From positions 930,001-994,000 of the forward strand of contig CAWFAP010000007.1 in the NCBI GenBank assembly GCA_963813975.1: a stretch of DNA of 64,000 nucleotides, given 5' to 3'. Below, one piece after another: positions 49,089-57,197 of this stretch. Position numbers and translations under genes: made by a program. Each line of letters starts with the position of its first letter. The stretch's first letter is position 1. The notes beneath the pieces are model-generated. The model did no database searches and was not told the DNA's origin. It worked only from the letters and a program-made list of their open reading frames with translations. The stretch comes from RYN-230 sp963813975 (GTDB lineage: Bacteria > Actinomycetota > Actinomycetes > Streptosporangiales > Streptosporangiaceae).

Positions 49089-49448
49089 TTACTGCGGCGG
49101 GAGGCCGATCAGGGCGCCGAGGCTGGCCAGGGCCTGCGGGCGGACCCGGTAGTAGACCCAGACGCCGCGCTTGTCCCGGTCCACCAGTCCGGCTTCGTGC
49201 AGCACCTTCATGTGATGGCTGATCGTCGGCTGGGACAGGTCGAACGCCGCGTTCAGGTCGCAGATGCAGGCCTCGCTGCCTTCGTGCGAGGCGACCAGCG
49301 ATATGAGCCGCAGGCGCACGGGGTCGGCCAGGGCCTTGAGCAGCGGGGCGACCTGCTCGGCCTGCTCGGCCGACAGTGGCTGGGAGGTCAGCGGCGAGCA
49401 GCACGCCGCGGTCTCGGCCGGGCTGATGACGGTCAGGGAGTTAGGCAC
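49089..49448 (-). CDS. arsR: ArsR-family arsenic-type repressor
   Basis: 119 residues. The core is LLKALADPVRLRLISLVASH, EACICDLNAAFDLSQPTISHHMKVLHEAG. Candidate As(III) ligands are the vicinal Cys pair in TAACCSPL near residue 16 and the Cys residues in EACICDL. It is divergent from the ArsI-like gene over a perfect 16-bp palindrome and is the likely repressor of the arsI-aquaporin-arsC run. Confidence 0.88.
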   Translation of the reverse strand: MPNSLTVISPAETAACCSPLTSQPLSAEQAEQVAPLLKALADPVRLRLISLVASHEGSEACICDLNAAFDLSQPTISHHMKVLHEAGLVDRDKRGVWVYYRVRPQALASLGALIGLPPQ

Positions 49449-49456
49449 TCACCTAT

Positions 49457-49472
49457 ATTGACAGCTGTCAAT
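49457..49472. promoter_or_regulatory. 16-bp perfect palindromic operator between arsR and arsI
   Basis: ATTGACAGCTGTCAAT is a perfect dyad containing TTGACA on both strands. It lies 9 bases upstream of arsR and 64 bases upstream of the arsI-like start. The TTGACA halves could also serve as -35 elements, which a bound repressor would block. Confidence 0.7.
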
Positions 49473-49536
49473 GTCTCGTGGCAAGCTCGCGATAGCTCAG
49501 GCATAGACGAATATCAATGTCCTAGTGGAGGTTCTC

Positions 49537-50064
49537 ATGTCCCGTCTCCAGCTGGCCCTGAACGTCGAGGACATCGACGAGGCCGTCGCGTTCTACGCCA
49601 CGCTGTTCGGCACCGAGCCCGCCAAGCGCAGGCCCGGGTACGCCAACTTCGCCATCGCCGAGCCGCCGCTCAAGCTCGTCCTGCTGGAAAACCCGGGCCA
49701 GCGTGGCAGCCTCAACCACCTCGGCGTCGAGGTCGCCGACACCGAGACGGTCGATGCCGAGCACGCCCGGCTCAGCGGGGCCGGGCTCGCCCCGGTGGAC
49801 GAGCGGGACACCACTTGCTGCTACGCCCGGCAGGACAAGTTCTGGGTCCAGGGAGCACCCAACGGCGAGCGGTGGGAGATCTACACGGTCCTCGAGGACA
49901 GCCCGGCCTTCTGGGGCGAGGACGGCGGGCTGGGCTGGCAGGCGGTCGAGACCGCGCTGGAGGCGAACCCGGGCGCGGACGCCGCGGCGGGTGGCCAGGC
50001 GGCACAGTGCTGCGGCGCATCGCCGGGGCCCGGCGGGCCGCGGGCCGGTGACTGCTGCGCATGA
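49537..50064 (+). CDS. ArsI-like C-As lyase / CadI-type VOC protein
   Basis: 175-residue vicinal-oxygen-chelate protein. The N-terminal half (RLQLALNVEDIDEAVAFYAT, SLNHLGVEV) supplies metal ligands. TTCCYARQDKFWV has the vicinal Cys pair that binds trivalent organoarsenicals in ArsI, and ERWEIYTVLED carries the last metal ligand. ArsI cleaves the C-As bond of trivalent methyl or aromatic arsenicals with Fe(II) and oxygen. The Cys-rich tail (AAQCCG, DCCA) is also typical. ATG 49537 follows TGGAGG. Confidence 0.85.
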   Translation: MSRLQLALNVEDIDEAVAFYATLFGTEPAKRRPGYANFAIAEPPLKLVLLENPGQRGSLNHLGVEVADTETVDAEHARLSGAGLAPVDERDTTCCYARQDKFWVQGAPNGERWEIYTVLEDSPAFWGEDGGLGWQAVETALEANPGADAAAGGQAAQCCGASPGPGGPRAGDCCA

Positions 50065-50096
50065 CCGGGCAGGCAGGGCAGCGCAGATGACCGGTG

Positions 50097-50198
50097 ATGC
50101 AGATGGCCCGGCAATGGAGATGGCCCCGTGATGGGGATGGCCCCGTGATGGGGATGGCCCCGTGATGGGGATGGCCCCGTGATGGAGATGGCACTGTG
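50097..50198 (+). repeat. 17-bp tandem repeat overlapping the aquaporin start
   Basis: Six contiguous 17-bp units begin at 50097, 50114, 50131, 50148, 50165 and 50182, consensus ATGGGGATGGCCCCGTG. Three central copies are identical; the outer ones have 1-5 changes. The last unit encodes the first residues of the aquaporin (MEMALW), so each unit carries an ATG, but the 17-bp period puts successive ATGs in different frames. Confidence 0.9.
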
Positions 50199-50934
50199 GC
50201 GGCGGCTGCTCGCCGAGTTGCTCGGCAGCGGATTCCTGGCCGCCGTGGTCATCGGGTCGGGCATCGCCGCCCAGGGCCTGTCACCCGGCTAGACCGGGCT
50301 CGAGCTGCTGGAGAACGTGGCCGCCACCGCAGCCGGGCTGTTCGCCATCATCCTGATGTTCGGGCCCGTCTCCGGCGGCCACTTCAACCCGGTGGTGTCC
50401 TTCGCCGACGCCGCGTTCGGCGGCCTGCGGTGGCGGGACGCGGCCGCTTATCTGCCCGCCCAGGTGGCCGGCTGCACCGGCGGCGCCGTGCTCGCGAACC
50501 TCATGTTCGCCCGCGCGGCGGTGAGCCTGTCGGCCAAGGACCGCAGCTCACCCGGGCATCTCCTGTCCGAGGTCGTCGCGACCCTCGGGCTGGTCCTGGT
50601 GATCTTCGCGCTGGCCCGGTCCGGGCGCGTCCGTGCCGCGCCGGCCGCGGTGGGCGCGTACATCGGCGCGGCATACTTCTTCACGTCCTCGACCAGCTTC
50701 GCCAATCCGGCCATCACCGTCGGCCGGATGTTCTCGGCCACCTTCGCCGGGATCGCCCCGGCCTCCGTGCCGGGCTTCATCGTGGCCCAGATCGTCGGCG
50801 GCGGGCTGGCCGTGGTGATCATCCGCATCCTTTACCCGACGATCACCGCGGCCGAGGCGGCCGAGGTCATCCTGCCCCGCCAGCAAACCGGGCCCCGGCC
50901 CGCGGCTGGCACGCCCCGTGAAAGGCAAGTCTGA
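50182..50934 (+). pseudogene. MIP-family aquaporin/glycerol facilitator with internal amber codon
   Basis: From ATG 50182 the frame encodes MEMALWRRLLAELLGSGFLA and a first membrane helix, then TAG at 50290-50292, and continues in the same frame to 50934. The rest has both pore motifs (GGHFNPVVSF and SFANPAITVG) and six-helix topology. A shorter product from GTG 50317 would lack helix 1 and is unlikely to form a channel. In ars operons such channels pass arsenite out of cells, pairing with ArsC in place of a pump. Here the channel looks inactivated by a point change. Confidence 0.82.
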
Positions 50935-51335
50935 TGGTGCCCAGTGTGCTGTTCGTGTGCGTGCACAACGCCGGCCGTTCCCAGATGGCCGCCGCCCTGC
51001 TCGATCACGAGGCGCAGGGACGCGTCCAGGTGACCTCCGCCGGATCCCAGCCCGCGGCCGAACTGAACCCCGCCGTGGTCGCGGCCATGGCGGAAATCGG
51101 GCTCGACTTGTCCCGCGAGTTCCCCCAGCCCCTGACCGGCGAGCAGGTCCAGTCCGCCGACGTCGTCATCACGATGGGCTGCGGGGATGTCTGCCCCGTC
51201 TACCCGGGGAAGCGCTACCTCGACTGGGACCTGACCGACCCGGCGGGCCTGAGCGTCGAGGCGGTCCGTCCCATCCGCGACGACATCCACCAGCGCGTAC
51301 GCCACCTGCTCAGCGAGCTGGATGCCACCGCCTGA
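50934..51335 (+). CDS. arsC: arsenate reductase, low-molecular-weight phosphatase type
   Basis: 133 residues. The P-loop is FVCVHNAGRSQMAAALL (catalytic Cys9, Arg). GCGDVCPVYPGK resembles the resolving Cys region, and DWDLTDPAG holds the general acid Asp. It reduces arsenate to arsenite using thioredoxin or mycothiol/mycoredoxin. It starts at the aquaporin stop (ATG at 50934 overlaps TGA), so the four-gene arsenic run is coupled. Confidence 0.93.
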   Translation: MVPSVLFVCVHNAGRSQMAAALLDHEAQGRVQVTSAGSQPAAELNPAVVAAMAEIGLDLSREFPQPLTGEQVQSADVVITMGCGDVCPVYPGKRYLDWDLTDPAGLSVEAVRPIRDDIHQRVRHLLSELDATA

Positions 51336-51418
51336 CCAGGCTGCGGGTATTTCGCACTCGCGCAGGGGTGGCTGTTGTCGAGGTGCCGCAATCGGTTGAT
51401 CCAGGCATCCTGGATGTC

Positions 51419-52600
51419 ATGACTGATCAGCAGCCGGGTCCGGGTGCCGGCGGCCATGTCGGCCAGGCTGGACCCGGCCATGGCCCCGAGCCGGGCCCCA
51501 CTCATGAGCCCGGCCAGACCCATGAGCCCGGCCATGTCCATGAGCCGGGCCATGTCCACGAGCCCGGCCATGTCCACGAGCCGGGCCATGTCCACGAGCC
51601 CGGGCCGGCGCATGCCCACGGGCCGGGAAGGCTGGGACGGCTCCGGCACCTGGTCCGGCCCCACTCACATGAGGCCAAGGACCGGGTGGATGCGGCCATG
51701 GAGGCCAGCGCGGCGGGCATGCGGGCGCTGTGGATCTCGCTGGCGGTCCTGGCGGCCACGGCGGTGGTCCAGGCGGCCGTCGTGGCGGTCTCCGGATCAG
51801 TGGCGCTGCTCGGGGACACCCTGCACAACGCGGCAGACGCGCTGACCGCGGTGCCGCTGGGCATCGCGTTCCTGGCCGGCCGACGGCGGCCGAACCGCCG
51901 TTACACCTACGGGTACGGCCGGGCCGAGGACCTGGCCGGAGTGGTGATCATCCTGGTCATCGCCGCATCCTCCGCGCTGGCGGGCTACGAGGCGGTCACC
52001 CGGCTCGCGCACCCCCGGCCGGTCTCGAACCTGGTCGCGGTGGCGGTCGCGGCACTGGCCGGATTCGCCGGCAACGAACTTGTCGCGCGGTACCGAATCC
52101 GGGTGGGCCGCAGGATCGGCTCCGCGGCGCTGGTCGCGGATGGGCTGCACGCCCGCACGGATGGCGTCACGTCCCTGGCCGTCCTGCTCGGAGCGGGCGG
52201 TGTCGCGCTCGGCTGGGACTGGACCGATCCGGTGGTCGGCCTGGTGATCACCGTGGCGATCCTGGCCGTGCTCCGCGGGGCAGCCCGCGAGATCTACCGG
52301 CGCCTGATGGACGCGGTCAACCCGGCCCTGGTCAACCACGCCGAGCAGACCCTCCACTCCACCCCCGGCGTGCTCGACGTGGGCCAGGTCCGCCTGCGCT
52401 GGATCGGCCATGAGTTGCGCGCCGAGTGCGAGGTCATCGTCGGCGCCGGGGCCAGCGCGGTCGGGGCCCACCAGGTCGCGGTCCGTGCCGAGCACAACCT
52501 GCTCCATGCCCTGCCGCGGCTGACCGCCGTGCTGGTCCACGCCGATCCCCAGCCTCAGGCGGGCGCTGATCACCATGCGATGCTGTCCTCGCACCGGTGA
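51419..52600 (+). CDS. cation diffusion facilitator with His-rich N-terminus
   Basis: 393 residues. Residues about 1-85 are a repetitive His-rich segment (HEPGHV units). Six membrane helices follow (WISLAVLAATAVVQAAVVAV, VVIILVIAASSALAGYEAV, and others) with the CDF metal sites DTLHNAADA and DGLHARTDG, then a cytosolic ferredoxin-like domain (LDVGQVRLRWIGHELRAE). CDF proteins export Zn2+, Co2+, Cd2+ or similar in exchange for protons. The ATG at 51419 is assumed; the frame is open upstream into a non-homologous stretch. It follows arsC by 83 bases. Confidence 0.87.
   Translation: MTDQQPGPGAGGHVGQAGPGHGPEPGPTHEPGQTHEPGHVHEPGHVHEPGHVHEPGHVHEPGPAHAHGPGRLGRLRHLVRPHSHEAKDRVDAAMEASAAGMRALWISLAVLAATAVVQAAVVAVSGSVALLGDTLHNAADALTAVPLGIAFLAGRRRPNRRYTYGYGRAEDLAGVVIILVIAASSALAGYEAVTRLAHPRPVSNLVAVAVAALAGFAGNELVARYRIRVGRRIGSAALVADGLHARTDGVTSLAVLLGAGGVALGWDWTDPVVGLVITVAILAVLRGAAREIYRRLMDAVNPALVNHAEQTLHSTPGVLDVGQVRLRWIGHELRAECEVIVGAGASAVGAHQVAVRAEHNLLHALPRLTAVLVHADPQPQAGADHHAMLSSHR
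51503..51606 (+). repeat. 18-bp in-frame repeats encoding HEPGHV
   Basis: About six consecutive 18-base units (CAYGAGCCSGGCCATGTC and variants) encode HEPGQT/HEPGHV repeats in the CDF protein. The third-codon base alternates C/G between neighbouring units, suggesting duplication by 36-base steps. Confidence 0.8.
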
Positions 52601-52634
52601 CGACGAGGCCAGGGGTCTGGCGGGTGGAGAGAAC

Positions 52635-53141
52635 GTGCTGAAGCGCCCGCGGGCGGCCGCCATTGTCGCTGCCGTCGCCCTGGCTGCGGGCGGCCTGGCC
52701 GCCGGCTGCTCGCCGGGCCAGGGCCGGCCCCGGGCCGTGGCGTCCGCGGCCCCGCTGCCTCCCGACCCGCGGACCACGTCCGCGCTGCTCAGGGTCGCGA
52801 CCGTGTTCAACGACGAGTACGACCGTGGCGACTACGGCCCGGTCTACGCCCGCTGGGACGCGCGCAGCCAGGCGGTCATCACCAGGGCCCAGTACATCAA
52901 GCGGCATAGGGATTGCCCGAGCGCGCCGCACGCCGCGGCGCTGGTCGAGAGCGCGACCCCGGGACCGCATGGGGCGTGGCTCGTGGATTACGAGATCGGT
53001 GGCCAGCGGCTGACCGACTACTGGTTCTACATCCACCACCGGTGGGTCTTCGACCTCGTCCTCAGCAACCCAGACTCGGTCAGGCTCTACCGGATGACCC
53101 CGCCGCAGTACGCCTCGGCGACCGGCTGCGCGCACGGGTAG
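52635..53141 (+). CDS. lipoprotein of unknown function
   Basis: 168 residues with a lipoprotein signal (hydrophobic AAAIVAAVALAAGGLAAGC; lipobox LAAGC, Cys near 25). The mature part has a small NTF2- or cystatin-like appearance: LLRVATVFNDEYDRGDYGPV, RWDARSQAVITRAQYIKRH, DYWFYIHHRWVFDLVLSNPD. Start GTG 52635 is preceded by GGTGGAGAG. No defined role. Confidence 0.75.
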   Translation: MLKRPRAAAIVAAVALAAGGLAAGCSPGQGRPRAVASAAPLPPDPRTTSALLRVATVFNDEYDRGDYGPVYARWDARSQAVITRAQYIKRHRDCPSAPHAAALVESATPGPHGAWLVDYEIGGQRLTDYWFYIHHRWVFDLVLSNPDSVRLYRMTPPQYASATGCAHG

Positions 53142-53210
53142 CGCCCCCGGCACGGCGCCGTCGTTCGCGCCGCCATGATTAGCACCGGGCCTGTGCGGTA
53201 GAGGGGGAGG

Positions 53211-54077
53211 GTGTTTGAGGAATTCAAGCTGGAGCGGATCGATGTCGGCGACGCGGAACTGCGCGTGCGCCATGGCGGCTCGGGGCCCGCGGTGCTGCTG
53301 CTGCATGGCCACCCGCGCACCCATGTGACCTGGCATAAAGTCGCACCCTTGCTGGCGGAGCACTTCACCGTCGTCTGCCCGGACCTGCGCGGCTACGGTG
53401 AGTCCTCCAAGCCCCCGACAACCCCGGATCACGCCCCGTACTCCAAGCGGGCCATGGCGGGCGATTGTGCGGCGCTGATGCAGGTGCTCGGGCATGACCG
53501 ATTCTGTGTCGCCGGGCATGACCGGGGGACGTACGTGGCCCAGCGGCTGGCCATGGATCACCCTCAGCTGGTGAGCCGCCTGTGCCTGATGGAGGGGATC
53601 CCGATCGGCGAGGCGCTGGCCCTGTGCGACGCTACGTTCGCGGCCAGCTGGTACCACTGGTTCTTCCTGGGCCAGACCGACAAGCCCGCCGAGCCGTTCA
53701 TCAACGCCGACCCTGATGCCTGGTACACCGCGACGCCCGAGCACATGGGCCAGGAAGCCTTCGAGGACTATCACCGGGCGATCCATGATCCCGCCACCGT
53801 TCATGCCATGGTCGAGGATTACCGTGCCGGGCTGGGCATCGACCGCGACCACGATGAGGCGGACCGGGCCGCGGGCCGGCGGATCAGCTGTCCCACGCTG
53901 TTCCTGTGGGCCGCCCAGGACGACATGGAGGACCTGTACGGCAACCCGCTGGCCATCTGGCGCGACTGGGCGGATGACGTACGCGGCCACTCGATCGACT
54001 GCGGCCACCACATCGCCGAGGAAGCGCCCGACGAACTTGCCGCCGACCTGACCAAGTTCTTCGCCTTCTCCGGCTAG
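53211..54077 (+). CDS. alpha/beta hydrolase, haloacetate dehalogenase-like
   Basis: 288 residues. LLLHGHPRTHVTWHKVAP holds the oxyanion region, CPDLRGYGESSKP is typical, the nucleophile elbow is AGHDRGTYVAQRLA with Asp in place of Ser, and the catalytic His is in IDCGHHIAEEAPD. The Asp nucleophile, ASWYHWFFLGQ and the DLRGYG/HDRG pair match fluoroacetate/haloacetate dehalogenases. An epoxide hydrolase-like role is the alternative. GTG 53211 directly abuts GAGGGGGAGG. Confidence 0.83.
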   Translation: MFEEFKLERIDVGDAELRVRHGGSGPAVLLLHGHPRTHVTWHKVAPLLAEHFTVVCPDLRGYGESSKPPTTPDHAPYSKRAMAGDCAALMQVLGHDRFCVAGHDRGTYVAQRLAMDHPQLVSRLCLMEGIPIGEALALCDATFAASWYHWFFLGQTDKPAEPFINADPDAWYTATPEHMGQEAFEDYHRAIHDPATVHAMVEDYRAGLGIDRDHDEADRAAGRRISCPTLFLWAAQDDMEDLYGNPLAIWRDWADDVRGHSIDCGHHIAEEAPDELAADLTKFFAFSG

Positions 54078-54172
54078 CCGTGACCCCTCCGGCGGGGGCG
54101 CCGGCCGCCTGCGACGATGAATGCGTACGACCGGCCGCGTCTACCTCGATGAGCTAGGGGGAGGGGAAGCGC

Positions 54173-54529
54173 ATGGCAAACGAACAGTTCACCAGGGCCC
54201 TGGAATCAACCCGGGAGATCCAGCTCACCGTCACCGGACGGAAATCCGGCCGCGTGATCACCCTCCCGGTCTGGTTTGTGCGCCAGGGCGGCACGCTCTA
54301 TCTACTGCCGGTCAGGGGTTCAGGCTCCAACTGGTACAAGAACGTGCTCAGGGAGCCGGCGATCCGCCTCACCGCGGGGGATGCGCAGCTCACCGCCAGC
54401 GCGACTCCGATCACGGATCCAGCCCGGGTCGCTCAGGCCGCCGACATGTTCCGGGCCAGGTACGGCGCCGACGACGTCGAGGCGTATTACCCGATGCGCG
54501 ATGCCGCCGTGGAGGTCCCGCTCACCTGA
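54173..54529 (+). CDS. split-barrel (PNPOx/F420-type) small protein
   Basis: 118 residues resembling deazaflavin- or flavin-binding split beta-barrel proteins: EIQLTVTGRKSGRVITLPVW, GGTLYLLPVRGSGSNWYKNV, LREPAIRLTAGD. RKSGRxxTLPV...SNWYKN is the core pattern of the nitroreductase/quinone-reductase (Ddn-like) superfamily. The ATG has GGGGGAGGGG upstream. Substrate unknown. Confidence 0.8.
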   Translation: MANEQFTRALESTREIQLTVTGRKSGRVITLPVWFVRQGGTLYLLPVRGSGSNWYKNVLREPAIRLTAGDAQLTASATPITDPARVAQAADMFRARYGADDVEAYYPMRDAAVEVPLT

Positions 54530-54719
54530 GGGGCCGGCCCCGGAACAGGGCGGGTGCACGCGACCACGCCGCTGATGAGGCACTCACCCTCGGGGGGTGA
54601 CGCGGCCGGGTGACAGCGGGGGAGAGGCTTCTGTCGTTAAGTGCCATCACGCCCGACTTGCCCAGCCGCCGGGCCGGCGGGGGTGCCCAGGGCGGGCTAC
54701 CTCCCACCGCGAGGGACAG

Positions 54720-55406
54720 ATGAGCGACCTTCCGTTCGAAGACCGAACCGATTTCGACAACGCCGAGCGCGGCCGCGTCGATGCTCTTGACCCGTGCGTC
54801 GTGAAGGCGGCCGACGGCCGGGTGGTCTGGGACATGGAGGCGTATTCGTACCTGGACGCCGACCGCCCGGACACCGTGCATCCGAGCTTGTGGCGGCAGG
54901 CGCAGCTCTGCGCCAAACATGGCCTGTTCGAGGTGAACCCCGGGATTTACCAGGTCCGCGGCATGGACATCTCGAACATGACGATCATCGAGGGCGACAC
55001 CGGCGTGGTCGTGATCGATCCGCTGATCTCGGCGGAGACCGCGGCGGCCAGCATCGCCCTGTACCGCAGGAACCGCGGGGACCGCCCGGTGACCGGCGTC
55101 ATCTACACCCACTCCCATGCGGACCACTTCGGCGGCGTGGAGGGCGTGCTGCCCGACGGTGCCGCTCAGGTCCCGATCCTGGCGCCCGCAGGTTTCCTGG
55201 AGCACGCGGTCTCGGAGAACGTGTACGCCGGCGTGGCGATGAACCGCCGCGGCCTTCCCTGTCGTCACGCCGTGAGCCCGGCGGCGGGCGCAGCCATCAA
55301 CGGGCTGCGCCTGGCCCGCATCACCCTGGGGCCGGGTCAGGCGTCGAGTGGCGTGAGCACGAACACGGGAATGGTCCGGTCGGTGTTCTTCTGGTACTCC
55401 GCGTAG
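54720..55406 (+). pseudogene. alkyl/aryl-sulfatase (MBL fold), 3'-truncated
   Basis: 228 residues remain of a protein normally above 600. The intact part starts MSDLPFEDRTDFDNAERG and has the first metal motif THSHADHFGG; homology stops near EHAVSENVYAGVAMNRRG (about 55250). The tail then crosses into the antisense of the next gene and ends at 55406. The SCP2-like C-terminal domain and later metal ligands are missing, so it is most likely inactive. The intact enzymes hydrolyse alkyl sulfates to alcohols. Confidence 0.78.
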
Positions 55407-55765
55407 TCCGGGTACGCGGCCACCGCCCGCTCCCACCAGGTGTCCCGTTCCCCGCCGTGGGCCTCCCGGGCCTGGTAGTCCTTCCGGACCGGGCCATCCT
55501 GCAGCTCCACGTGCGGATTCGCGGTCAGGTTGTTGTACCAGACCGGGTTGCTGGGCGCGCCACCCAGCGACGCGACGACGGCGTACTCGCCGTCGTGCTC
55601 GACGCGCATCAGGGGGGTCTTGCGTACCTTTCCGGTCCTGGCCCCCACCGAGGCCAGGATGATGACCGGCATGCCGTTCATGTCGGTTCCCTGGGTGCCG
55701 CCGGAGCGCTCGTAGAGGTCGACCTGGTCGCGCGCCCACGATGCCGCGCTGGGACAATCGCCCAC
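55337..55765 (-). pseudogene. Ddn-family F420-dependent nitroreductase, 5'-truncated
   Basis: About 140 residues of the deazaflavin-dependent nitroreductase family: WARDQVDLYERSGGTQGTDM, PVIILASVGARTGKVRKTPL, ASLGGAPSNPVWYNNLTANP, ending FVLTPLDA. The first about ten residues of the family are absent. At about 55755 the frame runs without a start into the acetyltransferase fragment read in another frame. An ATG start upstream (55873) gives a nonsense leader. Possibly still translated from an internal start, but probably a remnant. Confidence 0.72.
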
Positions 55766-55971
55766 AGCCCGAGAGGCGGGCCGAATTCTCGTTCGCGGGC
55801 GTGCCATCGGCCCAGGCGTTCGCGTGCTTGTTCGGGGGTGGTCAGGGTGCGGCGTGGATGCGGCCCCAGCCATCGCATCACGTCTTCACGTGAGTAGAGG
55901 TCAAAGAACGCTGGGAGATCGGACTCCTCCCAGTGCCGGAGCAAGAGGCGCTCTGTGCGGAGCAGTTCCAC
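55750..55971 (-). pseudogene. GNAT (RimJ/RimL-type) acetyltransferase, N-terminal fragment
   Basis: Only the first about 75 residues remain: VELLRTERLLLRHWEESDLP, FFDLYSREDVMRWLGPHPRR, GLWAIVP. The acetyl-CoA-binding half is lost where it joins the Ddn-like fragment. The likely start is GTG 55971; ATG 56025 is open in frame. Confidence 0.72.
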
Positions 55972-56523
55972 CCACTGGACGATAGCGGAGCCATGTAATG
56001 CAGGCGGAGCACCCCGTGAGCTCAATGCGGAGTGCGCACTATGAAACGGGATGCGCGGGGTCCCATCCGACGATCCCGATGCCCCCCGGCCGGGAGATCT
56101 TCCGGGACCGCGCGCATCCCGGGCTTGATGCTTCAGCTGACCCCGATGGGCCGCTCGTACGCGGCGACGCCCGTAGGCTGGCCTGTCGTACCAGACCGGC
56201 CCCGACGCTTATCTTCGGCCTGCTCAGTTGTCCGGGTGAGTTTCCTCAACTGCCGGGGTCTGGAGCAGTAACCGTAAGTAACTCTACGCGGGGCCAGGTT
56301 TTCTGGCAAACATCACTGTGAGCAGGAGCGGTATGAGCACGGCAAAGCGCCCGGGCGGAGAGTTACGGAAGGTGAGGACATCGAGGCTGAGCGCTGTGCC
56401 TTTCTGGTGGGCACGATCGGTGCCTGAGTAGACGGGCGAGCGGTCGAGCACAGCTTCGAGACCAACATCTCGGTGCAGGGCGGACGATAGGCGAAACGGG
56501 CCAGGATCACCTTCCGTGGCTGA
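55972..56523. other. non-coding or unidentified region
   Basis: About 550 bases with no supportable gene. Short frames on both strands lack protein character. Given the gene fragments on its left, it may be residue of lost genes. Confidence 0.45.
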
Positions 56524-57180
56524 TCAGGACTCCAGATAGCGCAGCACGGCCAGCACCCGGCGATGATCGGCGTCCGATGGCGCCAGGCCGAGCTTGCTGA
56601 AGATGTTCCCGACGTGCTTCTCGACGGCCCGCTCCGAGACCACGAGAATCCTGGCGATCGCGCCGTTGGACCGGCCTTCGGCCATCAGAGCCAGCACGTC
56701 GCGTTCCCTGGCCGTGAGCGAGCCGAGCCCGTCGGTGCGGCGACTGGCCCCGAGCAGTTGCGTCACGACCTCCGGGTCCAGAGCGGTGCCGCCGGCCGCC
56801 ACCCGGCTCAGCGCTTCGACGAACTCACCGACATCGGCGACCCGGTCCTTGAGCAGGTACCCGACGCCTGCGGCACCGCCCCCGGACGCCGCGCCGAGCA
56901 GGTCGGCCGCGTACCGGGTCTCGATGTACTGGGAGAACACCAGCACCCCGGTCTTGGGATGGTCACGACGGATAGCAATGGCGGCGCGCAGGCCCTCGTC
57001 GGTGTAACCGGGCGGCATCCGCACGTCCACCACTGTGACGTCCGGCCGATGCTCGTCCACCGCGGTCCGCAGATCCTCGGCGTTGCCGACGGCGGCGACC
57101 ACCTCGTGACCACGGTCGGCCAGGATCTCGGCCAGGCCCGCCCGGACTACTGCCGAGTCCTCGGCGATCACGACCCGCAT
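56524..57180 (-). CDS. NarL/LuxR-type response regulator
   Basis: 218 residues. The receiver domain has RVVIAEDSAVVRAGLAEILA, the phosphoacceptor Asp in VTVVDVRMPPG, and a conserved Lys in GYLLKDRVAD. The LuxR HTH is LTARERDVLALMAEGRSNGA, VSERAVEKHVGNIFSKLGL. It follows the histidine kinase gene by 17 bases and is its partner. Confidence 0.94.
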   Translation of the reverse strand: MRVVIAEDSAVVRAGLAEILADRGHEVVAAVGNAEDLRTAVDEHRPDVTVVDVRMPPGYTDEGLRAAIAIRRDHPKTGVLVFSQYIETRYAADLLGAASGGGAAGVGYLLKDRVADVGEFVEALSRVAAGGTALDPEVVTQLLGASRRTDGLGSLTARERDVLALMAEGRSNGAIARILVVSERAVEKHVGNIFSKLGLAPSDADHRRVLAVLRYLES

Positions 57181-57197
57181 CTGGGGGCTCCGCTTCG

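Noticed and set aside
50097..50198. CRISPR-like array
   Set aside because: The units are contiguous with no spacers. No cas genes are present anywhere in the window.
50290..50292. Possible pyrrolysine or programmed read-through at the aquaporin TAG
   Set aside because: No pyl genes are seen in the window and actinobacteria rarely use it; a point mutation or sequence error is simpler.
50918..51418. Upstream extension of the CDF transporter by 167 codons
   Set aside because: It is arsC read in another frame; the transporter's own sequence begins at about 51419.
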